A stretch of DNA of 51,352 bases, taken from assembly GCA_027067385.1 (NCBI GenBank), contig JAMOVV010000045.1:1-51352 (forward strand), given 5' to 3'. A program made the translations under genes and the position numbers. The DNA is from Desulfarculaceae bacterium. Its GTDB lineage: Bacteria; Desulfobacterota; Desulfarculia; Desulfarculales; Desulfarculaceae. Below, one piece after another: positions 43,774 to 51,352 of the stretch (the first letter of the stretch is position 1; each line of letters begins with the position of its first letter). Below the pieces are notes generated by a model. It made no database searches and was not told where the DNA came from. It saw only the letters and a list, made by a program, of their open reading frames with translations.

Positions 43774-44922
43774 ATGCCCAAGGAAACCATTTTTGCCCAA
43801 GGCAACGAGGCGGTGGTGCAGGGGGCGCTCTACGCCGGGCTGGACTTTTACGCCGGCTATCCCATAACCCCGTCCACCGAGATCGCCGAGATTTTGGCCC
43901 AGCGCCTGCCGCAGGCCGGGGGCCGCTTCATCCAGATGGAAGACGAGCTGGCCTCGCTGTGCGCGGTGATCGGGGCCTCGCTCACCGGGCTCAAGGCCAT
44001 GACCGCCACCAGCGGCCCGGGGTTTTCCCTGATGCAGGAGGCCCTGGGCTACGCGGTGATGGCCGAGGTTCCCTGCGTGGTGGTGAACGTGCAGCGCGGC
44101 GGCCCCAGCACCGGCATGCCCACCGCGGTGGCCCAGGGCGACGTGATGCAGGCCCGCTGGGGCACCCACGGCGACCACGCCATCATCGCGCTCACCGCCT
44201 CCAACCTGGCCGATGTCTTTTTGATGACCGTGGAGGCCTTCAACCTGGCCGAGACCTACCGCACCCCGGTGATCCTGCTGCTGGACGAGGTGGTGGGCCA
44301 CATGCGTGAAAAGCTGGTGATCCCGGGGCCGGGGGAGGTGGAGGTGGTGCAGCGCCTGCGCACCTCGGTGCCCGAGGGCACCGACTACCACCCCTACCTG
44401 GCCCGCGAGGACGGCCGCCTGCCCATGAGCGACTTCGGCGGGGTGCACCGCTTCAACGTCACCGGCCTGGTGCACGACATGTGGGGGTTTCCCTCCAACG
44501 ACCCGGCGGTGGCCTACGGCCTGCTGCACCACCTGGTGGACAAGCTGGAGAACCGGGCCGAGACCCTGGCCCGCTACCAGGACTTTTTCTGCGATGACGC
44601 CGAGGTGCTGCTCATCTCCTACGGCAGCGCGGCGCGCAGCGCCCTGCACCTGGTGGAGCAGCGACGCGCCCGCGGCATGAAGATTGGCCTGCTGGAGCTC
44701 AACACCCTGTGGCCCTTCCCGGCCCAGACGGTGCGCAAGTACTGCCGCGGCCGCGGCCATGTGCTGGTGGTGGAGATGAACCGCGGGCAATTGCACGGCG
44801 AGGTGCAAAAGGCGGCCGAGCAGCCGGAGCGGGTCTACCTGGCCAACCGCTACGACGGGGTGTTCATCTCGCACAAGGACATCATGCAGGTGCTGCACGT
44901 GGTCCTGGGCAAGGGGGTTTAG
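43774..44922 (+). CDS. korA: 2-oxoacid (2-oxoglutarate) ferredoxin oxidoreductase subunit alpha
   Basis: A 382-residue subunit containing the pyrimidine-side domain of the thiamine-diphosphate enzyme. GNEAVVQGALYAGLDFYAGYPITPSTEIAEIL (in parts) opens the protein with the YPITPSTE motif, then MEDELASLCAVIGASLTGLKAMTATSGPGFSLMQE (in parts) and QRGGPSTGMPT. The C-terminal domain III shows LISYGSAARSAL and the LNTLWPFP motif near 310. The ATG at 43774 has a GAGGGAGG site. Within this operon 2-oxoglutarate is the logical substrate. Confidence 0.92.
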   Translation: MPKETIFAQGNEAVVQGALYAGLDFYAGYPITPSTEIAEILAQRLPQAGGRFIQMEDELASLCAVIGASLTGLKAMTATSGPGFSLMQEALGYAVMAEVPCVVVNVQRGGPSTGMPTAVAQGDVMQARWGTHGDHAIIALTASNLADVFLMTVEAFNLAETYRTPVILLLDEVVGHMREKLVIPGPGEVEVVQRLRTSVPEGTDYHPYLAREDGRLPMSDFGGVHRFNVTGLVHDMWGFPSNDPAVAYGLLHHLVDKLENRAETLARYQDFFCDDAEVLLISYGSAARSALHLVEQRRARGMKIGLLELNTLWPFPAQTVRKYCRGRGHVLVVEMNRGQLHGEVQKAAEQPERVYLANRYDGVFISHKDIMQVLHVVLGKGV

Positions 44923-44923
44923 C

Positions 44924-45730
44924 ATGAATACGCGGCGATATATCCGGGAGCGGTTTTTCCCCCACCTATGGTGCCCCGGCTGCGGCCACGGCATCGTCAT
45001 GTCGGCCCTGGTGGGAGCGGTGGATTCCCTGGGGCTGTCGCAGAACGAGGTGGTGGTGATCTCGGGCATCGGCTGCTCTTCGCGCATGCCGGGCTACCTG
45101 GATTTTCATACCATGCACACCCTGCACGGCCGGGCCCTGGCCTTTGCCACCGGGGTGAAGATGGGCCGGCCGGACCTCACGGTGATCGTGCCCATGGGCG
45201 ACGGCGACGCGGCGGCCATCGGGGGCAACCACCTGATCCACGCCGCCCGGCGCAACCTGGACCTCACGGCGGTGGTGCTCAACAACCGCATCTACGGCAT
45301 GACCGGCGGCCAGTCCTCACCCACCACCCCCGAGGGCGACCGCTCCACCACCGCGCCCTACGGGGTGCTGGACCCGTCGTTCGACCTGGTGGAGTTGGCC
45401 CGGGGGGCCGGCGCCTCGTTCGTGGCCCGCTCCACCACCTACCACGCCCAGGAGACCCGCGAGCTGCTGGCCGCGGCCATCGCCCACCAGGGATTCTCCC
45501 TGGTGGAGGTGCTGAGCCAGTGCCCCACCTACTACGGCCGCAAGAACCAGGGCGGCGACGCGGTGGCCATGATGAAGACCTTTAAGCAGATAACCGCGCC
45601 AGCGGGCTCGCAGCGGGCGGCCCAGGACCCCGGGCTGATAACCCGGGGCATCTTGGTACAGGAGCCGCGCACCGAGTACTGCGCCGCCTACGGCGAGCTG
45701 GTGCGGGAACTGTCGGGCCACGAGGAGTAG
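44924..45730 (+). CDS. korB: 2-oxoacid (2-oxoglutarate) ferredoxin oxidoreductase subunit beta
   Basis: A 268-residue subunit binding thiamine diphosphate. WCPGCGHGIVMSAL near 16 and SGIGCSSRMPGYLDFHTMHTLHGRALAFATGVKMGRPDL (in parts) match KorB; the cofactor motif GDGDAAAIGGNHLIHAARRN ends at the magnesium-binding NNRIYGMTGGQSSPTTP segment near 120-135. It starts one base after the alpha gene stops. No extra ferredoxin domain is fused. Confidence 0.93.
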   Translation: MNTRRYIRERFFPHLWCPGCGHGIVMSALVGAVDSLGLSQNEVVVISGIGCSSRMPGYLDFHTMHTLHGRALAFATGVKMGRPDLTVIVPMGDGDAAAIGGNHLIHAARRNLDLTAVVLNNRIYGMTGGQSSPTTPEGDRSTTAPYGVLDPSFDLVELARGAGASFVARSTTYHAQETRELLAAAIAHQGFSLVEVLSQCPTYYGRKNQGGDAVAMMKTFKQITAPAGSQRAAQDPGLITRGILVQEPRTEYCAAYGELVRELSGHEE

Positions 45731-45734
45731 GAGC

Positions 45735-46277
45735 ATGGAAACCACGCGCATAGTCTTCAGCGGCTCCGGCGGCCAAGGGGTGATCACCGCGGCCATCATC
45801 CTGGGCGAGGCGGCGGCCCTGCACGAGGGGCTCAACGCGGTGCAGACCCAGTCCTACGGCCCCGAGGCCCGGGGCGGGGCCACCCGGGCCGACGTGGTCA
45901 TCTCCCAACACCCCATCCGCTACCCCAAGGTCATCAGCCCCCACGTGCTGGTCTGCCTCACCCAGGAGGCCTACAACAAGTACTCGGGCATCGGACGGCC
46001 CGGCGGCCTGCTGATCATCGACTCCCAACTGGTGACCCCGGCCAAGAAGTCTGACGCCCGCCAGGTGGCCCTGCCCATGTACCAGGCGGTGATGGAGGCC
46101 ATCGGCAACCCGGTGGTTTTCAACATCTGCATGTTGGGGGCCCTGGTGGGACTCACCTCCCTGGTCAAGCCCGAGTCCCTGTGGCGGGCGGTGCAGAGCA
46201 AGATTCCGCCCGCCTTCCTGGAGATAAACCAAAGGGCCCTGGAGCTGGGGGGAGAGCTGGCGAGCTCGGTGCGGTGA
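45735..46277 (+). CDS. korC: 2-oxoacid (2-oxoglutarate) ferredoxin oxidoreductase subunit gamma
   Basis: A 180-residue gamma subunit. The nucleotide-fold motif IVFSGSGGQGVITAAIILGEAA near 6-27 and QTQSYGPEARGGATRADVVIS near 42-62 are diagnostic of KorC/PorC. The final genes of this operon converge on the sensor kinase with a nine-base gap and no visible terminator. Confidence 0.93.
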   Translation: METTRIVFSGSGGQGVITAAIILGEAAALHEGLNAVQTQSYGPEARGGATRADVVISQHPIRYPKVISPHVLVCLTQEAYNKYSGIGRPGGLLIIDSQLVTPAKKSDARQVALPMYQAVMEAIGNPVVFNICMLGALVGLTSLVKPESLWRAVQSKIPPAFLEINQRALELGGELASSVR

Positions 46278-46286
46278 GGCTGGCCC

Positions 46287-49190
46287 TCAGGCGGCCGGGG
46301 GCGGGGGACCGCCGTCCAAGACCTGGCGCACCGTGCCCAGCAGGTCGGCCAGTTGGTACGGCTTGCCGAGATAAGCGGCGGCGCCGGACTGCAGGGTCTT
46401 TTTCACCAGGCCGTTGAGCGAGTACCCGCTGGCGATGACTATCTTGGCCTGCGGGTCCCGGTTAAGTATCTTTTGCAGGCACAGGTGGCCGCCCATCCCC
46501 GGCATACCGATGTCCAGGATCACCAGGTCGATCTCCTGCCGGCCGGCCGTGTAGGTCTCCAGGGCCTCCTCACCGCTGGCCGCCTGCACCACCGAGTACC
46601 CCGCATTTTGCAGGACCTGGGCCGCGAATTCTCTCACCGCCTCGTCGTCGTCGACCAACAATATGGTCTCGCTGCCTTGGGCCGCCGGGGTCACGGTGGC
46701 CGGGCGGGGGTCGCGTCGCCGTCCCGGCTCTATCACCGGTAGGTAGATTTTGAAGGTAGTGCCCAGGCCCGCCTCGCTATAGCAGTGGATAAAACCGTCG
46801 TGGCCCTGGACGATGCCGTAGACCGATGCCAGGCCCAGGCCGGTTCCCTTGCCCACTCCCTTGGTGGTGAAAAACGGCTCGAAGATATGTTCCGTGGTTT
46901 CCTGGTCCATGCCCAGGCCGGTGTCGGTGACCGTGAGGCAGACATATTCGCCGGCCACGATGCCGAGGTGCTCGGAGGTGTACTCGTGGCTTAGGGTGAC
47001 GTTGTGGCTCTCGATGATCAGCTTGCCGCCGTCGGGCATGGCGTCGGCCGCGTTGGCCCCCAGGTTGAGCACCACTTGTTCGATCTGCACCGGGTCGGCG
47101 TTGATGGTCCACAGGTCTTCGGCGGGGTGGAACTCTATGTCGATCATCTTGGGAATGGTGCGCTCCAGGATCCTGATGGTCTGTTCGACCTCCCGGTTGA
47201 GGTCCAGCGGGCGGCGCTCGGGTTCGGTCTTGCGGCTGAAAAGCAGCAGTTGCTCGATCAGGCGGGCCGCCCGGTTGCCGGCGGTCCTGATCCTGGCCAG
47301 CTTGTGATATTCCGGGTCGTCGTCCGGTCGGCCATGCAGCAGCAGGTCGGTATAGCCGTTGATGGCCTGCAAAAGGTTGTTGAAGTCGTGGGCGATGCCG
47401 CTGGACAGGACGCCGATGGCCTCCATCTTGTGCGACTGCCTGAGCTGGGCCTCCAGCCGGGCCTTTTCTTCGGCGGCTTGTTTGCGGGCGCTGATGTCCA
47501 CGAGGTGGCTTATGAAGTACAGGGGTTCTCCCTCGGAGTTGCGAATCAAGGTGTTGGCCACCAGCACCCAGACCACGTGGCCGTCCTTGTGCAGGTAGCG
47601 CTTTTCGGCCTGGTTGAACTCCACGTTGCCGGTGAGCAGCTCTTGCCAGCGGTCCCGGCCCCCCTGGCGATCCTCGGGATGGGTGAACTGGTTAAAAGAA
47701 CGCCCCACCAGTTCCTCGGGCTGGTAACCCAAGGCGTTGCAGAGCTGGGCGTTGACCTGGAGGAAGCGCCGCTTGGTGTCCACCAAGGCCATGCCCACCG
47801 GCGCGTTTTCAAAGATGGCCCGGAAGCGGGCCTCGCTCTGTTGTATCTTGGCCTCGGCCTCCTTGCGGTCGGTTATGTCCACCTGCACCCCGTCCCACAC
47901 CACCCGGCCGTCGCTGAGCCGGCGGGGGGTGGCCGCCAGGTCGAACCAGCGCAGGCGGCCGCTGGGCAGGCGGGAACAGACCTCGCAGTGGAAGGTGGTC
48001 AAGTCCTTGAGCGACTGCCGGCCCTTGGCCAGCATTTCTTTACGGTATTCCGGCAGCACCTGCCTGTATAGCACCTCCGGGTCGGCCAGCACCGCTTCCG
48101 GGGTCACCTCGTTTAGCCTCTGGACATTGGCGCTGACATAGGTGACGCGCCGGGGGCGACCCGGCTCCACCACGATTTGGTAGACCATGGCGTTGGGCAG
48201 GTTGTCGGCCAGCAGGCGCAGCCGCTCTTCGCTGTCGAGCAGGGCCTCTTCGGCGCGCTGGCGCTCGGAAAGCTCGGAGGTGAGTTCCTTGGTGCGTTGG
48301 GACACCTTGCGCGACAACAGCCGGTTGATCACCGCCACCCCCACCAGCAGCAAGATCATCAGTCCCAGGCCGGCGATGAGCCCGAACCAGAGCTTGGTGC
48401 TGGCGAACCAGGGTCGGCGCCGGATGTGTATCCACCTGTCAAGGATGGCCTGGCTTTCCTGGGGGGAGATGGCGGCCAGGGCCTTGTCCAGCAGGGTGTG
48501 CAGCATGGGCCAGTCTTTGCGCGAGGCCAGGGACAAGTAGGAGAAGTACTCGGTTTTGCCGGCCACGCGCAAGTTGGTTATACCTTCTTTACGCAGGTAG
48601 TAGGTGGCCGTGGCCAGGTTGCCCACCATGGCCTCCACCTGGCCGAAGGAGACCATCTTCAGGGCGGCGGCGGCGGAGGGCGCCGGTATGAGGATCAGCT
48701 CGGGATAGTCGTTGGTGAGGTAGTCCTGCCAGACATACTGGGCCACCACGGTTACACGCCGGCCGTGCAGGTCAGCCAGGGTGAAGGTGCCTTGGACGTC
48801 GTTGCGCATGAAGATCATGCCGGGCAACACGATGTGGGGGCGGGTGAACCGGAGGTAGCGCCGGCGCTGGCGCGAAGGTGAGGCGGCCGACAGGATATCT
48901 ACGCGGTGCTGTCTTACTTGCTTGAGTACCTGGCTCCAACTGTCTAGGTGCACTATCTCGAAGCGGACGCCCAGTTTCTTTTCCACCAGGGCCAGGAAGT
49001 CGGCGGCTATGCCCTTAAAGCGTCCCTGGGAATCTATCCATTCAATGGGGGGAAAGGCGGGGTCGGGAGCCACCCGCAGGTGGGGATGGTTCGCCAGCCA
49101 GCGTCGCTCCCGGGGGGTGAGGGCAATGGGCTTGACCCCAGTGACGGATTGATCTCCCGCCCCGGCGGTGATCGCCAGGACCAGCAGCAA
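46287..49190 (-). CDS. Hybrid sensor histidine kinase with periplasmic SBP_bac_3 sensor
   Basis: A 967-residue membrane kinase. Residues about 35-255 form a periplasmic solute-binding domain of the family-3 amino-acid type ([25 protein letters not shown] in parts). A single membrane helix at 267-289 follows, then a short coiled coil, two PAS/PAC domains (about 320-443 and 450-570), a HisKA helix pair with phosphorylated His601 in [13 protein letters not shown], an HATPase domain (N box [12 protein letters not shown] boxes TDTGLGMD and [13 protein letters not shown]) and a receiver domain with Asp893 in [13 protein letters not shown]. The annotated TTG leaves a truncated signal peptide; an in-frame CTG at 49223, eight bases after GGGGAG, would add RYHSLILATA and restore it. 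No response regulator is adjacent; it may sense an amino-acid-like ligand. Confidence 0.88.
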   Translation of the reverse strand: MLLVLAITAGAGDQSVTGVKPIALTPRERRWLANHPHLRVAPDPAFPPIEWIDSQGRFKGIAADFLALVEKKLGVRFEIVHLDSWSQVLKQVRQHRVDILSAASPSRQRRRYLRFTRPHIVLPGMIFMRNDVQGTFTLADLHGRRVTVVAQYVWQDYLTNDYPELILIPAPSAAAALKMVSFGQVEAMVGNLATATYYLRKEGITNLRVAGKTEYFSYLSLASRKDWPMLHTLLDKALAAISPQESQAILDRWIHIRRRPWFASTKLWFGLIAGLGLMILLLVGVAVINRLLSRKVSQRTKELTSELSERQRAEEALLDSEERLRLLADNLPNAMVYQIVVEPGRPRRVTYVSANVQRLNEVTPEAVLADPEVLYRQVLPEYRKEMLAKGRQSLKDLTTFHCEVCSRLPSGRLRWFDLAATPRRLSDGRVVWDGVQVDITDRKEAEAKIQQSEARFRAIFENAPVGMALVDTKRRFLQVNAQLCNALGYQPEELVGRSFNQFTHPEDRQGGRDRWQELLTGNVEFNQAEKRYLHKDGHVVWVLVANTLIRNSEGEPLYFISHLVDISARKQAAEEKARLEAQLRQSHKMEAIGVLSSGIAHDFNNLLQAINGYTDLLLHGRPDDDPEYHKLARIRTAGNRAARLIEQLLLFSRKTEPERRPLDLNREVEQTIRILERTIPKMIDIEFHPAEDLWTINADPVQIEQVVLNLGANAADAMPDGGKLIIESHNVTLSHEYTSEHLGIVAGEYVCLTVTDTGLGMDQETTEHIFEPFFTTKGVGKGTGLGLASVYGIVQGHDGFIHCYSEAGLGTTFKIYLPVIEPGRRRDPRPATVTPAAQGSETILLVDDDEAVREFAAQVLQNAGYSVVQAASGEEALETYTAGRQEIDLVILDIGMPGMGGHLCLQKILNRDPQAKIVIASGYSLNGLVKKTLQSGAAAYLGKPYQLADLLGTVRQVLDGGPPPPAA

Positions 49191-49343
49191 CGCGGTGGCC
49201 AGTATGAGGCTGTGGTACCTCAGCGCAGCGTCTCCCCGGGAATGCCGTCATCAAAGCCTGAGCACCGTGTCTCCTTTGCCAGGGGCCCCGGTGCTCCTGG
49301 GGTCGTTTTGAGGTCACGATATCCTGTCCTGGCCGTGCGCTGA

Positions 49344-49349
49344 ATTATA
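49344..49349 (-). promoter_or_regulatory. Possible -10 element for the sensor kinase
   Basis: A perfect TATAAT on the minus strand about 125 bases upstream of the kinase start, without a good -35 at 17 bases (CAGGTC). The 341-base gap (49191-49531) otherwise has an AT-rich patch (49380-49430) and no other gene. Confidence 0.35.
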
Positions 49350-49531
49350 TTGGGAGTAGTTACCAGGACCTGATACTTAGCATATACATACAATTATGGT
49401 AGGCTAATCAGCTTTGCCAGGTCAATGAAAAGAGGTTACGCGCCTAGCAGCACTTCGCCCTCGGCCAGGCGGGCGGGACGCCAACCGGCCCGCCCGGCTG
49501 GCGAAAGGCTGTCATCCCCGGTGCGGCGCGG

Positions 49532-50185
49532 CTACCCCACCAGGCCCACGCTGAAGGCCAGCAGGAACTGGCCGCCGAAGTACAACGGCAGGCCCAGCAG
49601 GCGGTTGATCCACCCGTTGGACACAAAGCGGTCGCGGGCCACCAAGAGGTCAGAGATGTAGAAGGTGATGGCGCCCACCAGGATAGCCCAGGCCGCCGGC
49701 CGGGCCTGGGTCGCGTCATAAAACACCGCCCAGGCGCCCATGAGCATAACCGTGATGACCACGATGTAGGCCGACACCGGGATGAGCATCTGGCCCAGGT
49801 TGGGGCGCAGCCATAAGAAGGCCCCCAGGCTCACGGCCAGAAAAACCAGCACCGGCCAGGTGAACCAGCCGGCCGCCGGGGCCAGGCGAATAAAGGCCAG
49901 CACGTAGAGTAGGTGGCCGGCCAAAAAGGAGACCAGGCCGATGCGAAAGGCTCTGTCGCCCGGCAGGCCCAGGCACACGTCACCCACCAGGCCCAGGGTC
50001 AGCCCGATGAGTAGGTAGTGGTAATACCAGGGCAGGGGGTGGGGCTGGATCATGGCGGTGATGACAAACAGCACCGAGATGGGGACCTTGCAGGCCAGGC
50101 TGAGCCAGGGCCGCTGGGCCTTTTCGGCCCACAACAGCCCCACCAGGAGCAGGGCGCTGGCCAGGGGCGGTAGGTAGTTGAGCAC
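49532..50185 (-). CDS. YhhN/TMEM86 family membrane protein (lysoplasmalogenase-like)
   Basis: A 217-residue protein with about eight hydrophobic helices. The YhhN/TMEM86 motifs are visible: GLVGDVCLGLPGD near 66-78, SFLAGHLLYVLAF near 86, and the paired acidic FYISDLLVARDRFV near 173-187. Animal TMEM86 members hydrolyse the vinyl ether bond of lysoplasmalogens; the bacterial role is mostly unproven, though plasmalogens do occur in anaerobes. The next gene upstream on the same strand is the CoA-transferase, 32 bases away, so they may be co-transcribed. Confidence 0.85.
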   Translation of the reverse strand: MLNYLPPLASALLLVGLLWAEKAQRPWLSLACKVPISVLFVITAMIQPHPLPWYYHYLLIGLTLGLVGDVCLGLPGDRAFRIGLVSFLAGHLLYVLAFIRLAPAAGWFTWPVLVFLAVSLGAFLWLRPNLGQMLIPVSAYIVVITVMLMGAWAVFYDATQARPAAWAILVGAITFYISDLLVARDRFVSNGWINRLLGLPLYFGGQFLLAFSVGLVG

Positions 50186-50217
50186 GGCTATCTCCTTGGC
50201 CGGCGGGGAGTCGCCGG

Positions 50218-51352
50218 CTAGAGCAGGTGCATCTTCTGGGCCTCTTGCAACAGGTCGTCGCGGAACTTGGGATGGGCCAGGCTGATGATGTCCAGGGCCC
50301 GCTGGCGGGTGGAGCGGCCCTTGAGGTTGACCACGCCGTACTCGGTGGCCAGGTAGTGGGTATCCATGCGCGGCGTGGTGACCATGGTGCCGGCCCCCAG
50401 GCGCGGCACGATGCGCGAGACCTCGCCGTCCTTGGCCGTGGAGTAGAAGGCGATGATGGACTTGCCGCCCCGGGAGTTGTAGGCGCCGCGCACAAAGTCC
50501 AACTGGCCCCCGGTGCCGCTGAATTGGTAGCCCCCCAGGAACTCGGAGTTACACTGCCCCTCCAGGTCCACCTCAATGGTGGAGTTGATGGAGATGAGGT
50601 TGTCGTTTTGGGCGATGACCTCCGGCGAGTTGGTGTGGGAGACCGGGTAGGCGGCCATGGAGGGGTTGTCGTGCATGAAGCGGTACATCTCCCGGGTGCC
50701 CAGGGCGTTGGTGAACACGTGCTTGCGGGGATGCAGGTTTTTACGCCGTCCGTTGATAACTCCCTTTTTGATGAGATCGGTCATGCCGGGGCAGAAGAGC
50801 TCGGTGTGGATGCCCAGGTCGCGGTGGTTCTCCAGGTAACGGGTCACCGCGTTGGGGATGCCGCCCAGGCCCAACTGCAGGGTGGCCCCGTCGGGGATCA
50901 TCTCGGCGATGGTCCGGCCGATGGCCGCGGCCTCGGGCCGGGCCGGGGCCGGGGTGTATTCCAGGAGCTCGGCCTGGTTCTCCACCACCGCGTCCACCTC
51001 GGAGATGTGCAGTTGGCTCTGGCCGAAGACCCGCGGCATGTTGGGGTTGACCTCCACCACCAGGCGCTTACAGCAGCGGGCCGCGGTGGTGATGTAGTCG
51101 TTGACCGCGCCAAAGCTGAAAAAGCCGGCCGCGTCCATGGGCGAGACGGTGCTCACCGCCAGGTCCACTTGCATGTGCTCGCGGATAAGGCGCGGCACTT
51201 GGTGGAACTCGTTGGGGATGAAGTGGTTGGTGCCCCGCTGCACCTGGAAGCGGTCGGCCGCGCTGACGAACCAAGTGTAGGCGTGCACCTTGTCGGCCAG
51301 CTCCGGGGCCAGGATGGTTTCGCCGGCGGTATGCATGGGCAATAGCGAGTAG
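50218..51352 (-). CDS. Acetyl-CoA hydrolase/CoA-transferase family protein (5' end outside window)
   Basis: At least 378 residues; the frame stays open through the window edge, so the N-terminus is missing (full-length relatives have about 430 or more residues). Family motifs are NHFIPNEFHQVPRLIREH near the start, VSPMDAAGFFSFGAVNDY, the GATLQLGLGGIPNAVTRYL glycine motif, HTELFCPGMTDLIKKGVIN, and SINSTIEVDLEGQCNSEFLGG, whose conserved Glu is expected to form the CoA thioester intermediate. Closest to 4-hydroxybutyrate, butyrate or propionate:acetate CoA-transferases; specificity cannot be read. Intact in what is visible. Confidence 0.87.
   Translation of the reverse strand, partial: YSLLPMHTAGETILAPELADKVHAYTWFVSAADRFQVQRGTNHFIPNEFHQVPRLIREHMQVDLAVSTVSPMDAAGFFSFGAVNDYITTAARCCKRLVVEVNPNMPRVFGQSQLHISEVDAVVENQAELLEYTPAPARPEAAAIGRTIAEMIPDGATLQLGLGGIPNAVTRYLENHRDLGIHTELFCPGMTDLIKKGVINGRRKNLHPRKHVFTNALGTREMYRFMHDNPSMAAYPVSHTNSPEVIAQNDNLISINSTIEVDLEGQCNSEFLGGYQFSGTGGQLDFVRGAYNSRGGKSIIAFYSTAKDGEVSRIVPRLGAGTMVTTPRMDTHYLATEYGVVNLKGRSTRQRALDIISLAHPKFRDDLLQEAQKMHLL

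Noticed and set aside
49444-49531. Hairpin GCCAACCGG/CCGGCTGGC downstream of the YhhN gene as a terminator
   Set aside because: A nine-base stem can form but no T-run follows on either strand, so termination is not supported.

Overview
The window is a 51 kb stretch of very GC-rich bacterial chromosome from an anaerobe. The gene mix suggests a Desulfobacterota (Desulfarculus-like) or related lineage. It has a MetV/MetF methylene-tetrahydrofolate reductase with an MvhD-type electron-transfer subunit, a ferredoxin-dependent glutamate-synthase-like pair, a four-subunit 2-oxoacid:ferredoxin oxidoreductase, a Liv transporter with an acyl-CoA ligase, a TRAP transporter and a CoA-transferase. This taxonomic call is inference; no rRNA or sulfate-reduction gene lies in the window. 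No tRNA, rRNA, insertion sequence, integrase or CRISPR array was seen.

Layout. 1-9.05 kb: housekeeping genes (EI24 membrane protein, YciO/Sua5-type protein, ThiF-like protein, recN, lipoprotein, acylphosphatase, ligA, DUF1786 protein). 9.25-17.9 kb: a long plus-strand translation operon behind a strong sigma70 promoter: ffh, rpsP, khpA, rimM, trmD, rplS, rnhB, yraN, rsmI, ptsH, ptsI, smpB. 17.9-18.45 kb: a complete stand-alone cobalamin-riboswitch unit with its own promoter, aptamer, conditional terminator and second strong terminator, but no gene behind it. 18.55-26.24 kb (minus): mvhD-metV-metF followed by two glutamate-synthase-like genes, one carrying a degenerate duplicate of the FMN domain. 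26.8-33.5 kb (minus): livG-livH-livM-livK-livF-acyl-CoA ligase. 33.8-36.6 kb: a GH13 sugar phosphorylase and an HDOD protein. 36.7-46.3 kb: an FCD/GntR regulator divergent from dctPQM-pxpABC-miniature usp-korDABC. 46.3-51.35 kb (minus): a periplasmic-binding-domain hybrid histidine kinase, a YhhN protein and a CoA-transferase cut by the window edge.

How the genes fit together. The dctPQM-pxpABC-korDABC run reads as one pathway: uptake of a small acid (5-oxoproline is the natural guess), ATP-dependent opening to glutamate, then, after deamination elsewhere, ferredoxin-linked oxidation of 2-oxoglutarate to succinyl-CoA. The mvhD-metVF block is the methyl-branch reductase of a Wood-Ljungdahl pathway; its co-transcription with Fe-S-rich, FMN-binding glutamate-synthase-like proteins and no gltD is unusual.

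The strongest candidate for something undescribed is the orphan cobalamin riboswitch at 17.9-18.44 kb. It appears to control a small non-coding RNA made when B12 is scarce. Other notable items are an in-frame internally deleted universal stress protein, a duplicated GltB2-like polypeptide, and G-rich low-complexity DNA that extends RimM and recurs at the window start.
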